A stretch of DNA of 37,382 nt. Source: JAOUGY01 sp050329955 (GTDB taxonomy: Bacteria; Actinomycetota; Acidimicrobiia; Spongiisociales; ZC4RG35). The position numbers were made by a program, and so were the translations under genes. Below, in pieces: positions 8,817 through 16,951 of the stretch. Every line of letters begins with the position of its first letter. Positions within the stretch are counted from its first letter, which is position 1. The notes below the pieces were generated by a model. That model ran no database searches, was not told where the DNA came from, and saw nothing but the letters and a program-made list of their open reading frames with translations. Where the stretch lies: positions 1 to 37,382 of the forward strand of contig JBHJOH010000172.1 of assembly GCA_050329955.1 (NCBI GenBank), given 5' to 3'.

Positions 8817-8822
8817 ACTGTA
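8817..8822 (-). promoter_or_regulatory. -10 box TACAGT of leaderless gcdH transcript
   Basis: On the minus strand TACAGT is followed by GCTCTC and then the ATG at 8810, a 6-nt gap with no room for an SD site. Confidence 0.5.
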
Positions 8823-8949
8823 CCGAACAGCCGGGCAGTCGATAGGGCTCGAGAGCCCGAACCGTCTCCATCGCCGTCGCCATCGCCTCCAGGAACCTCG
8901 CCGAATCGGATCCAGCGCGGTTCAGATCCGGCTTTCGCTCGCCACCGGA

Positions 8950-9711
8950 TCAGCTGCTGTACGAGATCGACATGGCACCGGTCCAGCGGTATACCAGCGC
9001 GCCGTAGTACTCACCGGCCTCCTCCCAGTCACCCCGCTCCAGGGCGTCGAGGGCCCGCCAGATGTCGGCCACCGAATCGTCCATCGCCAACTCCGCAACG
9101 CTGAACACCGAGGAGACGTCGCCGTAATCGAGCTCGCACATCGCCTTGGGCGAGAACGGCTCCAACCAGGATCGAAGCTCCTCGACCTCGACCATCATCG
9201 AGTCGGGGATCTCCGATCGGGTGAGACACTCGACGGCCCGGTCCAGACGTTCGAGCGCGCTCGCCAACGCCGAGCGGTAGCGGATCGTGGTGAGACCGTC
9301 GACCGACACCACCTCTTTGCCGGATGGATGGAACGGCACGAACCAGCGCATGGGCACGTGCCAGGGAGAGGTCAGGATGTGGGAGCGGGCGCCGGGATGC
9401 TCGTTCTGCCAGGTGTCGAGTTCGGCCCGGGCACTCCGGGCGAGGTCCTCGGGAACCACCGCCCCTCCCCCGAGTTGGCCGTAGGCCCTCCGTACCGCCA
9501 GCACCCCTTCCAACATGCGCAGGACCGGGGTACGGGGACAGGCGTAGGTCATGCCCCGCCAGTCGGTCACCAGGGCGTCGTCGGCTAGTGACTCCCCCAC
9601 GATCCCGAAGCGCTCGTCCCTGGGCGCGATCTTGATCGAGACGCTCGGCTCGATCGTCACTTCTGCCGCGAAGGTGGGCTCGTACACCCGAAAATGAGCG
9701 GTCTTGATCAC
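8950..9711 (-). CDS. Conserved hypothetical protein, unrecognised
   Basis: 253 residues from GTG 9711. That start is preferred over ATG 9768 because a TACGAT box lies 7 nt before it and the resulting N-terminus, IKTAHFRVYEPTFAAE, looks like a proper first strand. No signal peptide or membrane helix. Visible landmarks: RVYEP near the N-terminus, MTYACPRTPVLRML (about 73-86), WHVPMRWFVPFHP (about 130-142) and an acidic helical C-terminal third. It looks like a soluble globular protein of a type I vaguely associate with uncharacterised actinobacterial families, but I cannot name one. It is divergent from leucine dehydrogenase (95-nt gap) and lies upstream of gcdH on the same strand with 139 nt between. 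Function unknown. Confidence 0.72.
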   Translation of the reverse strand: MIKTAHFRVYEPTFAAEVTIEPSVSIKIAPRDERFGIVGESLADDALVTDWRGMTYACPRTPVLRMLEGVLAVRRAYGQLGGGAVVPEDLARSARAELDTWQNEHPGARSHILTSPWHVPMRWFVPFHPSGKEVVSVDGLTTIRYRSALASALERLDRAVECLTRSEIPDSMMVEVEELRSWLEPFSPKAMCELDYGDVSSVFSVAELAMDDSVADIWRALDALERGDWEEAGEYYGALVYRWTGAMSISYSS

Positions 9712-9718
9712 GGGAGCG

Positions 9719-9724
9719 ATCGTA
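9719..9724 (-). promoter_or_regulatory. -10 box TACGAT, probable leaderless start
   Basis: Minus-strand TACGAT is followed by CGCTCCC (7 nt) and then GTG 9711. It supports the shorter start for the hypothetical gene. Confidence 0.42.
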
Positions 9725-9774
9725 CCCACAAAACGGAGGGCACTCCGCCCCGGGTCGAGTGAACGCACGCTCGG

Positions 9775-9780
9775 TATGCT
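9775..9780 (+). promoter_or_regulatory. Candidate -10 box TATGCT for leucine dehydrogenase operon
   Basis: TATGCT lies 26 nt before ATG 9807, leaving a short leader that contains the GAGAAGGGAA ribosome-binding region. No good -35 is visible. Confidence 0.35.
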
Positions 9781-9806
9781 CGAAGGACAGCTCGAGAAGG
9801 GAACAC

Positions 9807-10889
9807 ATGAGCGTGTTCGATTCCGTTGCGGTGCATGGCCACGAGGAGGTCCTCTTCGGGTTCGACCCGATCTCGGGACTTCGCACGATCATCGCCATCC
9901 ATTCCACGGCGTTGGGTCCGGCTCTCGGTGGAACCCGCTTCTATCCGTACACGTCGGAGGACGAGGCCCTGTTCGACGTGCTCCGCCTGTCCAGAGGGAT
10001 GAGCTACAAGGCGGCCGCCGCCGGACTGGACCTGGGTGGCGGCAAGGCAGTGATCATCGGCGACCCACGCACCGCGGGGTCTGAACGCCTCCTCCGGGCC
10101 TACGGCCGGATCGTGGACTCGCTCGGCGGCCGCTACATCACCGCCGAAGATGTGGGGACGACGACGTCGGACATGGAGATGATTCGCCGGGAGACCCGCT
10201 GGGCGTTGGGCGTCCCCGTCCCCGAGGGCGGGTCGGGGGACCCCTCCCCGATGACGGCCCGGGGGCTGCTCGCCTCCGCCTGCGCGGTGGCGGAACGGTT
10301 GTGGGGAAGCGACGACCTGGTGGGCAGACGGGTGGCGGTGCAGGGCGTGGGCAAGGTGGGCAGCGCCTACGTCGACCTGCTCGTCCAGGCCGGCGTCGAA
10401 GTGGTGATCTCCGACACCCACGAGGAGAAGGCATCGGCGGCTGCCGACGCCTACGGCGTCAAGGTGGTGGCCCCCGACGAGATCCTCTTCGTCGACTGCG
10501 ACCTGCTCTCGCCGTGCGCCCTGGGGGCGGTGTTCGACGACACCTCGATCCCCCGTCTGGCGTGCTCGGCGATCGCCGGATCCGCCAACAACCAGCTGCT
10601 CGAGGACTCCCACGCCGAGGCGATCGCCGAGCGCGGCATCCTCTACGCCCCGGACTTCGTGGTCAATGCCGGCGGTCTCATCAACGTCGCCGAGGAAATG
10701 CGGGGATACTCGACCCAACGGGCGCTGCACCGGGTGGACGGGCTGCGCCAGGCAACTGCCTCGGTGCTCGAGGCGGCGACCAGGTCGGGTGTCAACCCGC
10801 ACAGGGCGGCGGTGGCACGGGCCGAGCGCAGGTTGAAGGAGATCGGCGACCTCCGCCGGTTCCGCCGAAGCGGCGACGACAGGGACTGA
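9807..10889 (+). CDS. ldh: Leucine (branched-chain amino acid) dehydrogenase
   Basis: 360 residues from ATG 9807, with AAGGGA just upstream. Family reaction: NAD-dependent oxidative deamination of leucine, valine or isoleucine to 2-oxo acids plus ammonium. The Glu/Leu/Phe/Val dehydrogenase N-domain carries SYKAAAAGLDLGGGKAVIIG, where Lys68 and Lys80 match the substrate-binding and catalytic lysines of Bacillus-type leucine dehydrogenase in both position and context. The C-domain NAD fold starts at VAVQGVGKVGSAYVDLL, with the acidic residue ISD ending strand 2. Valine or phenylalanine preference cannot be excluded. It lies 26 nt upstream of a 2-oxoacid dehydrogenase E1 on the same strand, so products would pass directly to oxidative decarboxylation. 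Confidence 0.9.
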   Translation: MSVFDSVAVHGHEEVLFGFDPISGLRTIIAIHSTALGPALGGTRFYPYTSEDEALFDVLRLSRGMSYKAAAAGLDLGGGKAVIIGDPRTAGSERLLRAYGRIVDSLGGRYITAEDVGTTTSDMEMIRRETRWALGVPVPEGGSGDPSPMTARGLLASACAVAERLWGSDDLVGRRVAVQGVGKVGSAYVDLLVQAGVEVVISDTHEEKASAAADAYGVKVVAPDEILFVDCDLLSPCALGAVFDDTSIPRLACSAIAGSANNQLLEDSHAEAIAERGILYAPDFVVNAGGLINVAEEMRGYSTQRALHRVDGLRQATASVLEAATRSGVNPHRAAVARAERRLKEIGDLRRFRRSGDDRD

Positions 10890-10915
10890 CAGGCGATCAC
10901 GATGGGGCGGTGCGC

Positions 10916-12943
10916 ATGGAGTGGATGAAACGGGAACTGCACCACGGCGACCTCGGGTTGACCGACGCCGACGTGCTCCGCATGCACCGGCTCATGCTTC
11001 TGACGCGCAAGATCGACGACCGGATGTTCGCCCTCAACCGCCAGGGCAGGGTCCCGTTCGTGGTCGGTTCCTCCGGGCATGAGGCCATCCAGGTGGCGGC
11101 CACCATGGCCCTCGACCCCGAGGTCGACTGGGTTCTCCCCTATTACCGCGACATGGGTGTTGCCCTCGCCTGGGGTTTCAGCCCACTCGAGGTGTTCCTC
11201 GCCACCTTCGCCCGGAAGGACGATCCCAGCTCCGGTGGACGCCAACTCCCCAACCACTGGTCCTCACCCGAGCGGCGGGTGTTCACCCAGTCCTCGACCA
11301 TCGCCACCCAGTACCCCCACGCCGTCGGCGTCGCCCAGGGGCTCGTGAACCAGGGCCGACCGGGAGTGGTGATGGTGACGGGCGGAGAGGGCTCGACATC
11401 CGAGGGTGACTGGCATGAAGCCCTGAACTGGGCCGGCATCCACCGCCTCCCGGTGGTGTTCGTGATCGAGAACAACCGCTACGCCATCTCGGTCCCCTCG
11501 ACCGAGGGGGTGGCGGGCTGCATCGCCGATCGGGCGGCCGGATACGGCATACCCGGTCACCTCATCGACGGGAACGACCCGATGGTGGTGTACCGGACGA
11601 TGCAGGAAGCGGTGGCACGGGCGCGGGCCGGTCACGGCGCCTCGCTCGTCGAAGCCGAGACCTACCGCTACTACGCCCACACCTCCGACGACGACGACCG
11701 CCTCTACCGGTCGCGTCACGAGGTCGACGAGTGGCGACGCAACGACCCTGTTGTCACCCTCAAGCAGTATCTGATCGAAGAGCGCTTGCTCTCCCAGGCC
11801 GACGAACGGGCCATCACCGAGTCGGTCGAGGCCGAGCTGGCCGGAGCGGTCGCCGAGGCCGAGGGCGCGGCTCCGCCCGATGATCCGTACTCCCACGTCT
11901 ATGCCAGCGTGATCGAGCCAGGCGAGGGTGCCACCGGCCCCGAACCCGCCACCAGCGGCCCGGAGGTGAACCTGATCACTGCGGTCAACCGCACCCTGCA
12001 CGAGATCCTCGGGGCACACCCCGAGGCCGTTGTGTTCGGAGAGGACGTGGGAGGTCGCAAGGGCGGCGTGTTCAAGGCCACCGAGGGTCTCACCGCTGCC
12101 TTCGGGGAGGAGCGGTGCTTCAACACCCCGCTGGCCGAGTCATCCATCATCGGCGCCGCCGTCGGCATGGCGGCCACCGGGTTGCGGCCCATCCCCGAGA
12201 TCCAGTTCGCCGACTACATCCACCCGGCCTTCGACCAGATCGTCTCGGAGGTGGCCCGCGTCCACTACCGCTCGAACGGCACCTGGTCGATGCCGCTCGT
12301 CATCCGAGCCCCGTTCGGGGGCGGCATTCACGGCGCGCTTTACCACTCGCAGTCGATCGAGGCGTTCTACGCCCATGTACCAGGCCTGAAGGTGGTGGTC
12401 CCATCCACTCCGGCCGACGTGAAGGGGCTCATGCACAGCGCCTTCCTCGATCCCGACCCGGTGTTGTTCCTCGAGCCCAAGAAGCTGTACCGCCTCGGCA
12501 AGGGCCCGTTCCCGGAAGGCGAGCACCTGGTACCCCTCGGCCGGGCCGCCATCCGCCGGCTCGGAAGCGATCTCACCATCATCACCTACGGGGCGATGAC
12601 CCACTTCACGCTGGAGGCCCTGCCGACCATCGAGAAGGCCGGAATCTCGGCCGAGATCATCGACCTGCGCACGCTCCGACCGCTCGACTGGCCCACCATC
12701 GAAGCCTCCGTAGCCAAGACCAGCCGGGCGCTCATCGTCCACGAGGACAACCAGTTCTGCGGCTACGGGGCCGAGGTGGCAGCTCAGATCGCCGACAAGG
12801 CGTTCCGGTGGCTCGACGCCCCTGTCCGGCGCCATGCCCTCGCCGAGATCCCGGCGATGCCCTACGCCCAGGAACTGGAGGACATGGTGTACCCGAACCC
12901 CCAGGGGATCGCCCGAGCCGCCATCGAACTGGCGAAGTACTGA
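10916..12943 (+). CDS. Fused alpha-beta E1 of branched-chain 2-oxoacid dehydrogenase
   Basis: 675 residues, with alpha and beta subunits on one chain. The alpha half (about 1-330) has the ThDP-binding GGEGSTSEGDWHEAL...ENN block and SSGHEAIQVAATMAL. An acidic Ala/Glu/Pro linker (about 310-345) follows. The beta half (about 345-675) has VVFGEDVGGRKGGVF, FNTPLAESSIIGAAVGMA, EIQFADYIHPAFDQI and the C-terminal transketolase domain (ITYGAMTHFTLEAL, IIDLRTLRPLDW). Reaction: ThDP-dependent decarboxylation of branched 2-oxo acids with transfer to lipoyl-E2. ATG 10916 is chosen; in-frame GTG 10910 is equally possible. No E2 or E3 gene is in the window, so the partners must lie elsewhere. Position behind leucine dehydrogenase supports a branched-chain substrate rather than pyruvate. 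Confidence 0.88.
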   Translation: MEWMKRELHHGDLGLTDADVLRMHRLMLLTRKIDDRMFALNRQGRVPFVVGSSGHEAIQVAATMALDPEVDWVLPYYRDMGVALAWGFSPLEVFLATFARKDDPSSGGRQLPNHWSSPERRVFTQSSTIATQYPHAVGVAQGLVNQGRPGVVMVTGGEGSTSEGDWHEALNWAGIHRLPVVFVIENNRYAISVPSTEGVAGCIADRAAGYGIPGHLIDGNDPMVVYRTMQEAVARARAGHGASLVEAETYRYYAHTSDDDDRLYRSRHEVDEWRRNDPVVTLKQYLIEERLLSQADERAITESVEAELAGAVAEAEGAAPPDDPYSHVYASVIEPGEGATGPEPATSGPEVNLITAVNRTLHEILGAHPEAVVFGEDVGGRKGGVFKATEGLTAAFGEERCFNTPLAESSIIGAAVGMAATGLRPIPEIQFADYIHPAFDQIVSEVARVHYRSNGTWSMPLVIRAPFGGGIHGALYHSQSIEAFYAHVPGLKVVVPSTPADVKGLMHSAFLDPDPVLFLEPKKLYRLGKGPFPEGEHLVPLGRAAIRRLGSDLTIITYGAMTHFTLEALPTIEKAGISAEIIDLRTLRPLDWPTIEASVAKTSRALIVHEDNQFCGYGAEVAAQIADKAFRWLDAPVRRHALAEIPAMPYAQELEDMVYPNPQGIARAAIELAKY

Positions 12944-12971
12944 CGACGCCCGTCGCCCGACGAGTGCCGGA

Positions 12972-14480
12972 TCAGCGGCGAGCGGGGGACGGCGAAGCCC
13001 GATCCACCAGCGAGGGCCGCTTCCCGAACCACGGCCTGGCCTCTTCCAACTGGCCCGCCAGCCGGAACAACGTCGCCTCGTCTCCGAAACGGCCCACGAA
13101 CTGAACACCCACCGGCAGACCGTCAGAACTCCAGTGCAGCGGCACCGACATGGCGGGCTGGCCGGTCATGTTGAACAGCGGCGTATTGGGGATGGGGGCC
13201 AGCACCTTGTCTGCCAGCTGCCGGAACGCACCCATCAGGGCGGGCTTGGCCGGCGCCCGTCGCAGGGTTTCGAGCAGGCGGCGTTCCCCGTCGGTTGGGG
13301 CGAGCGCTCCGTGACGGAGCGGGGGCGACGCCAGGGTCGAGGTCATCACCACGTCGAACTTCGACATGACACCGGCCATCAGGCGACCGGCCCGACGCAC
13401 CTCGATCATGGCGTCGGCGTAGTCGGCCGCCGTGAGCTTGCGCCCCACCAGCGACAGCACCCAGGTGGCCAGCTCGTACTGGGCGGGATCGAGCTTGTGA
13501 CCCCCCGACGATCGATTCATCGACGCCGCCACCGACGCAGCCACCACTGTCAGGAACGCCCGCTTCCATGCCTCTCGATCCACTGGAAGCTCCACCCCTT
13601 CCACGCTGTGTCCCAAGTCGTGGAGAAGGTCGGCACCCCCGTGGACGGCGGCCCGGCAGGTCCGGTCGACATCGCCACCGCAGATGCCCCCGGTGACCAC
13701 GCCGACCCGAAGGCGGCCAGGGTCGGCTCCGACGTGGGACAGGAAGGTTCCGTCCACCGGCGGGGCGGCGTAGGCGTCGCCCACGTCGGGACCATGGGTG
13801 GCATCGAGCACCGCCGCCGAGTCCCGCACCGACCGCGTGATCACGTGCGCCGCCGTGAAGCCACCCCACAGTTCGGTCACCGCCGGTCCCAGCGGTGTCC
13901 GACCCCTGGTGGGCTTGAGACCGAACAGCCCGCAGTTCGACGCCGGGATCCTGATCGAACCACCGCCGTCCGAAGCGTGCGCCATCGGCACCATCCCCGC
14001 CGCCACCGCAGCAGCCGAACCTCCCGATGAGCCCCCCGGTGTCCTCGTCAGGTCCCAGGGGTTGGAGGTGGTTCCGTGCAGTTCGGGCTCGGTGACGGGC
14101 GCCAAACCGAACTCCGGCGTGTTGGTGGTGCCGAGAATGAGCAGGCCGGCAGCTTCGTAGCGCGACACCAGCGTGGAGGTGGTGTCGGGGACGAACCATT
14201 GCGAGGATCGGGACCCTCCGGTGGACGGGACTCCCTTCCAGTGGGCGTCGAGGTCCTTGAGGAGGAACGGCACACCGGCCAACGACCCCTCGCCGATCCC
14301 GCGATCGACGGTGGCCATCGCCCGGTTGTAGGTCTTGGTGACGACGGCGTTGAGCGTGGGGTTGTGGCGCTCGATCTGTTCGACGGCGGCTCCGGCGACG
14401 TCACGCGGCGACACTTCTCCCCGGCGGATCAGGTCGGCGAGGCCGACCGCATCGAAGTTCGGGTACTCGGCGAAGGACAT
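12972..14480 (-). CDS. Amidase signature family hydrolase
   Basis: 502 residues. The Ser-cisSer-Lys triad is visible: Lys75 in PFLLKDL, cis-Ser151 in TPGGSSGGSAAA, and nucleophile Ser175 in SDGGGSIRIPAS. The family hydrolyses carboxamides to acids plus ammonia. The C-terminal FNMTGQPAMSVPL and GLPVGVQFVGR segments are typical of free-standing amidases rather than GatA, and no GatB/GatC gene is nearby. It is convergent with the E1 gene (28-nt gap) and lies 55 nt downstream of the response regulator on the same strand, but a TAGGCT box 6 nt before ATG 14480 suggests its own leaderless promoter. Substrate unknown. Confidence 0.88.
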   Translation of the reverse strand: MSFAEYPNFDAVGLADLIRRGEVSPRDVAGAAVEQIERHNPTLNAVVTKTYNRAMATVDRGIGEGSLAGVPFLLKDLDAHWKGVPSTGGSRSSQWFVPDTTSTLVSRYEAAGLLILGTTNTPEFGLAPVTEPELHGTTSNPWDLTRTPGGSSGGSAAAVAAGMVPMAHASDGGGSIRIPASNCGLFGLKPTRGRTPLGPAVTELWGGFTAAHVITRSVRDSAAVLDATHGPDVGDAYAAPPVDGTFLSHVGADPGRLRVGVVTGGICGGDVDRTCRAAVHGGADLLHDLGHSVEGVELPVDREAWKRAFLTVVAASVAASMNRSSGGHKLDPAQYELATWVLSLVGRKLTAADYADAMIEVRRAGRLMAGVMSKFDVVMTSTLASPPLRHGALAPTDGERRLLETLRRAPAKPALMGAFRQLADKVLAPIPNTPLFNMTGQPAMSVPLHWSSDGLPVGVQFVGRFGDEATLFRLAGQLEEARPWFGKRPSLVDRASPSPARR

Positions 14481-14486
14481 GTCGGG

Positions 14487-14492
14487 AGCCTA
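14487..14492 (-). promoter_or_regulatory. -10 box TAGGCT of leaderless amidase transcript
   Basis: Minus-strand TAGGCT is followed by CCCGAC and ATG 14480. The same TAGGCT-NCCGAC-ATG arrangement recurs before the methyltransferase at 35222. Confidence 0.52.
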
Positions 14493-14535
14493 CGCCAACA
14501 CCACTCCCCGACGACAGCTCAGCCGGTGGAATGGA

Positions 14536-14913
14536 TCAGGCGGCCCGCCCCGCCAGGAGACCGATCACCCGATCGCTCAACTCGCGGGGACTGAAGGGTT
14601 TGACCATGTAGTCGGTGGCACCGGCCGCGAACCCCCGTTCGATGTCGCTGACCTGAGCCCGGGCGGTCAGCATGAGCACCGGTATGAAGGCGAGTTCCGG
14701 ATGCTCACGCAGCCGACGGCAGGTCTCCACCCCATCCATCTCCGGCATCATGATATCGAGGATCACCAGATCGAAGCCGGACACCTCGAGTGCCGCCAAC
14801 GCTTCGACGCCGTTGCAGGCCAGTGCCGTCTCCACACCTTCGAGCCGAAGCTTCATCTCGACCAGACGTCTCACGTCCGGGTCGTCATCCACCACCAGCA
14901 CCCTGTATGTCAT
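14536..14913 (-). CDS. CheY-like single-domain response regulator
   Basis: 125 residues consisting only of a receiver domain. All conserved positions are present: acidic pocket Asp9-Asp10-Asp11, phospho-acceptor Asp53 in LVILDIMMPEMDG, Thr83 in VLMLTARA and Lys105 in YMVKPFSP. There is no output domain, so it acts through protein contact or as a phosphorelay intermediate. Its ATG overlaps the stop of the upstream histidine kinase by 4 nt (ATGA), making that kinase its probable partner. Confidence 0.9.
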   Translation of the reverse strand: MTYRVLVVDDDPDVRRLVEMKLRLEGVETALACNGVEALAALEVSGFDLVILDIMMPEMDGVETCRRLREHPELAFIPVLMLTARAQVSDIERGFAAGATDYMVKPFSPRELSDRVIGLLAGRAA

Positions 14914-16910
14914 TCTGCGCCTTTCTCCACGGGCCCCTCTGCCGGTTGGAGCGACACCGTCACCGTGGTGCCGACCCCCACTGTCGAGGTGATATCGACA
15001 CGACCGCCGTGTCTCTGAACCACTCCGTCCACGATCGCCAGGCCCAACCCGGCACCCTGAATCTCACTCTTACGGGCATGCCCGCCCCGGAAGAAGCGGT
15101 CGAACACCTTCGACACCTCCTCTTCCGAGATCCCGATCCCGCTGTCACTCACCCTGAACACGACTTCTCCATCCACACGCTCGACACCGACCTCGACCCG
15201 GCCTCCCGCCGGTGTGAACTTCAGAGCGTTACCCACCAGGTTGACGACGACCGTCTTGAGCTCGCCGGCGTCGCCCGCCACCACGCACGCAGTCCCACGT
15301 CGGAGGTCGAGCGAGATACCGTTCTTCTCGCGAAGGGCCTCTAGATCGGTGACGACACCCTCGACCAGGGACACCAGGTCGACCGGCCGCCTCTTGAGCT
15401 CGTTGCCGGCATCCATCGACCCGATGAGAAGGATGTCACCGATGAGGTCGAGCAGGCGGTCACCGTTGCGGGACATGATCTCGACCACATCCATCTGATC
15501 CGAGGTGAGCTCGCCCAATACCCCCTCCCTCAGCAGCTCGAGATACCCGATGACGGCGGTGAGCGGTGTGCGCAGTTCGTGTGAGACGTTCGACACGAAC
15601 GCCTCCTTGAGCCGGTCGACCTCGAAGCGCTCGGTGAGGTCGCGGGCCAGAACCGCCACATAACCGTCGTCAGCGATGACCACCACCGAGACCGGGACCG
15701 TTCCACCGTCGACCCGCTGGAAGGTCATCTCACCGCGCCATACACCACTCTCCCTGGCGGCTTCGATGGCTTCCTCGATCCGGCGGACCTCCCCGGCACA
15801 GAAGGAGTCGATGGTGAGGCCTTCGACCGGGTGATGCGCCTCGATCCCCAACATCGAGCGCCCGCCCTTGTTGATGTAGACCAGGCGGCACTGCGGGTCG
15901 GTCCAGGCGATCAGGTCCGGGGTGGCATCGATGACCTCCGCTGCCCTGGCCAGCGCCGCCTGTGCCTGGAGCCGGTCGGAGATGTCGTGCAACATCACCA
16001 CCAGCCGGCGTTCTCCGTCGAGCACCATCTCACCCACCGATGCCTCGACCCATCTCGAGCGACCCGAGAATCCCACCACCGACGTCACGAAGGGAGCGGA
16101 GCCCGAGGCGACACCGGATCGAAGTGCCCTGCGGAGGAGGACGCGGTGGGCTTTGAGATCGCCATGGGACACGAAGTCGGTGGCGGGGCGCCCCACCAAC
16201 TGACCCACCGGCGAATCCAACAACTCGTGGGCGGCCGGGTTGGCGGTTTCGATGTTGCCGTCGGGATCGATGACCAGCGCCCCGTGTGTGGTGGCATTGA
16301 TCACGGCTTGCAGGAATCCGGCGGTGCGCTCCAGTTCCGCCACCAGCCGGGAGCGTTCCGACGCAGCCTGCAGCGACTCGATTATGGAGGCGCAGGCCGA
16401 CAACAGCGGCTGGACACGCTCCACCCAGTGATGCCCGTACGGTTCGCTGGGCGAGGTCAAACCCACCAAACCCACCAAACGATCCGACGAGATGAGCGGC
16501 ATCCCGAGAAAACCGTCGATCGGGCCGGCGCCCGACGAGCCGCGTGCCACGGCACCCAGGTTCACGATGACCGGGGCCTGTTCGGCGATGATCTGTGACA
16601 CGAGCAGCCCGATATCGGGATGGGGCGTGACCTGCGACCCCCGGACACCGTTCCAGACCATCGATCGGGTGTTGAGGTTGGGGATGCCCCTCGGGCCCCA
16701 CTCCACCTCACCGATGAACCCGCCCTTGCTCGACGTGGTTCTCATCAGCGAGGCCAGAAGCTCGTCCCACATGCGCTGGGGGTCACCCTCGCGCATGTAC
16801 TCGCGCTGAACATGCACGATCTCGTTGAGGATCGCGAGCGCGCCGGACTCCTCGCCCTCGACCAACGTCAGCTGTGGCTCCACGCTGGGCCTGTCGGCAC
16901 GGCTGGGCAA
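14910..16910 (-). CDS. GAF-PAS-PAS hybrid-type sensor histidine kinase, cytoplasmic
   Basis: About 666 residues with no membrane helix. Order: GAF-like domain (about 25-180, with GFIGEVEWGP and LVGLVGL); PAS 1 (about 200-320); PAS 2 (about 325-430, IDATPDLIAWTDPQCRLVYINKGG); HisKA with phospho-acceptor His444 in SNVSHELRTPLTAVIGYLE; and HATPase with N-box VVNLVGNALKFTP, G1 DSGIGISEEEVSKVFDRFF and G2 GAGLGLAIV. All catalytic boxes are intact. The start is uncertain: TTG 16910 is the first in-frame option after a TAG stop, GTG at codon 9 is possible, and neither has a strong SD. It overlaps the CheY-like gene by 4 nt. Divergent from argS with a 41-nt gap. The signal is presumably a small cytosolic ligand or redox state. 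Confidence 0.88.
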   Translation of the reverse strand: MPSRADRPSVEPQLTLVEGEESGALAILNEIVHVQREYMREGDPQRMWDELLASLMRTTSSKGGFIGEVEWGPRGIPNLNTRSMVWNGVRGSQVTPHPDIGLLVSQIIAEQAPVIVNLGAVARGSSGAGPIDGFLGMPLISSDRLVGLVGLTSPSEPYGHHWVERVQPLLSACASIIESLQAASERSRLVAELERTAGFLQAVINATTHGALVIDPDGNIETANPAAHELLDSPVGQLVGRPATDFVSHGDLKAHRVLLRRALRSGVASGSAPFVTSVVGFSGRSRWVEASVGEMVLDGERRLVVMLHDISDRLQAQAALARAAEVIDATPDLIAWTDPQCRLVYINKGGRSMLGIEAHHPVEGLTIDSFCAGEVRRIEEAIEAARESGVWRGEMTFQRVDGGTVPVSVVVIADDGYVAVLARDLTERFEVDRLKEAFVSNVSHELRTPLTAVIGYLELLREGVLGELTSDQMDVVEIMSRNGDRLLDLIGDILLIGSMDAGNELKRRPVDLVSLVEGVVTDLEALREKNGISLDLRRGTACVVAGDAGELKTVVVNLVGNALKFTPAGGRVEVGVERVDGEVVFRVSDSGIGISEEEVSKVFDRFFRGGHARKSEIQGAGLGLAIVDGVVQRHGGRVDITSTVGVGTTVTVSLQPAEGPVEKGAE

Positions 16911-16938
16911 TCGTGAAGGGGCCGGCTCATGACTGCTC

Positions 16939-16944
16939 TACCCT
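16939..16944 (+). promoter_or_regulatory. -10 box TACCCT of leaderless argS transcript
   Basis: TACCCT is followed by GTGGGCC (7 nt) and then ATG 16952, with no SD site. It lies inside the 41-nt gap to the divergent kinase. Confidence 0.45.
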
Positions 16945-16951
16945 GTGGGCC

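Noticed and set aside
12972..14480. GatA subunit of the tRNA-dependent amidotransferase
   Set aside because: No gatB or gatC neighbour, and the C-terminal motifs fit free-standing amidases better.
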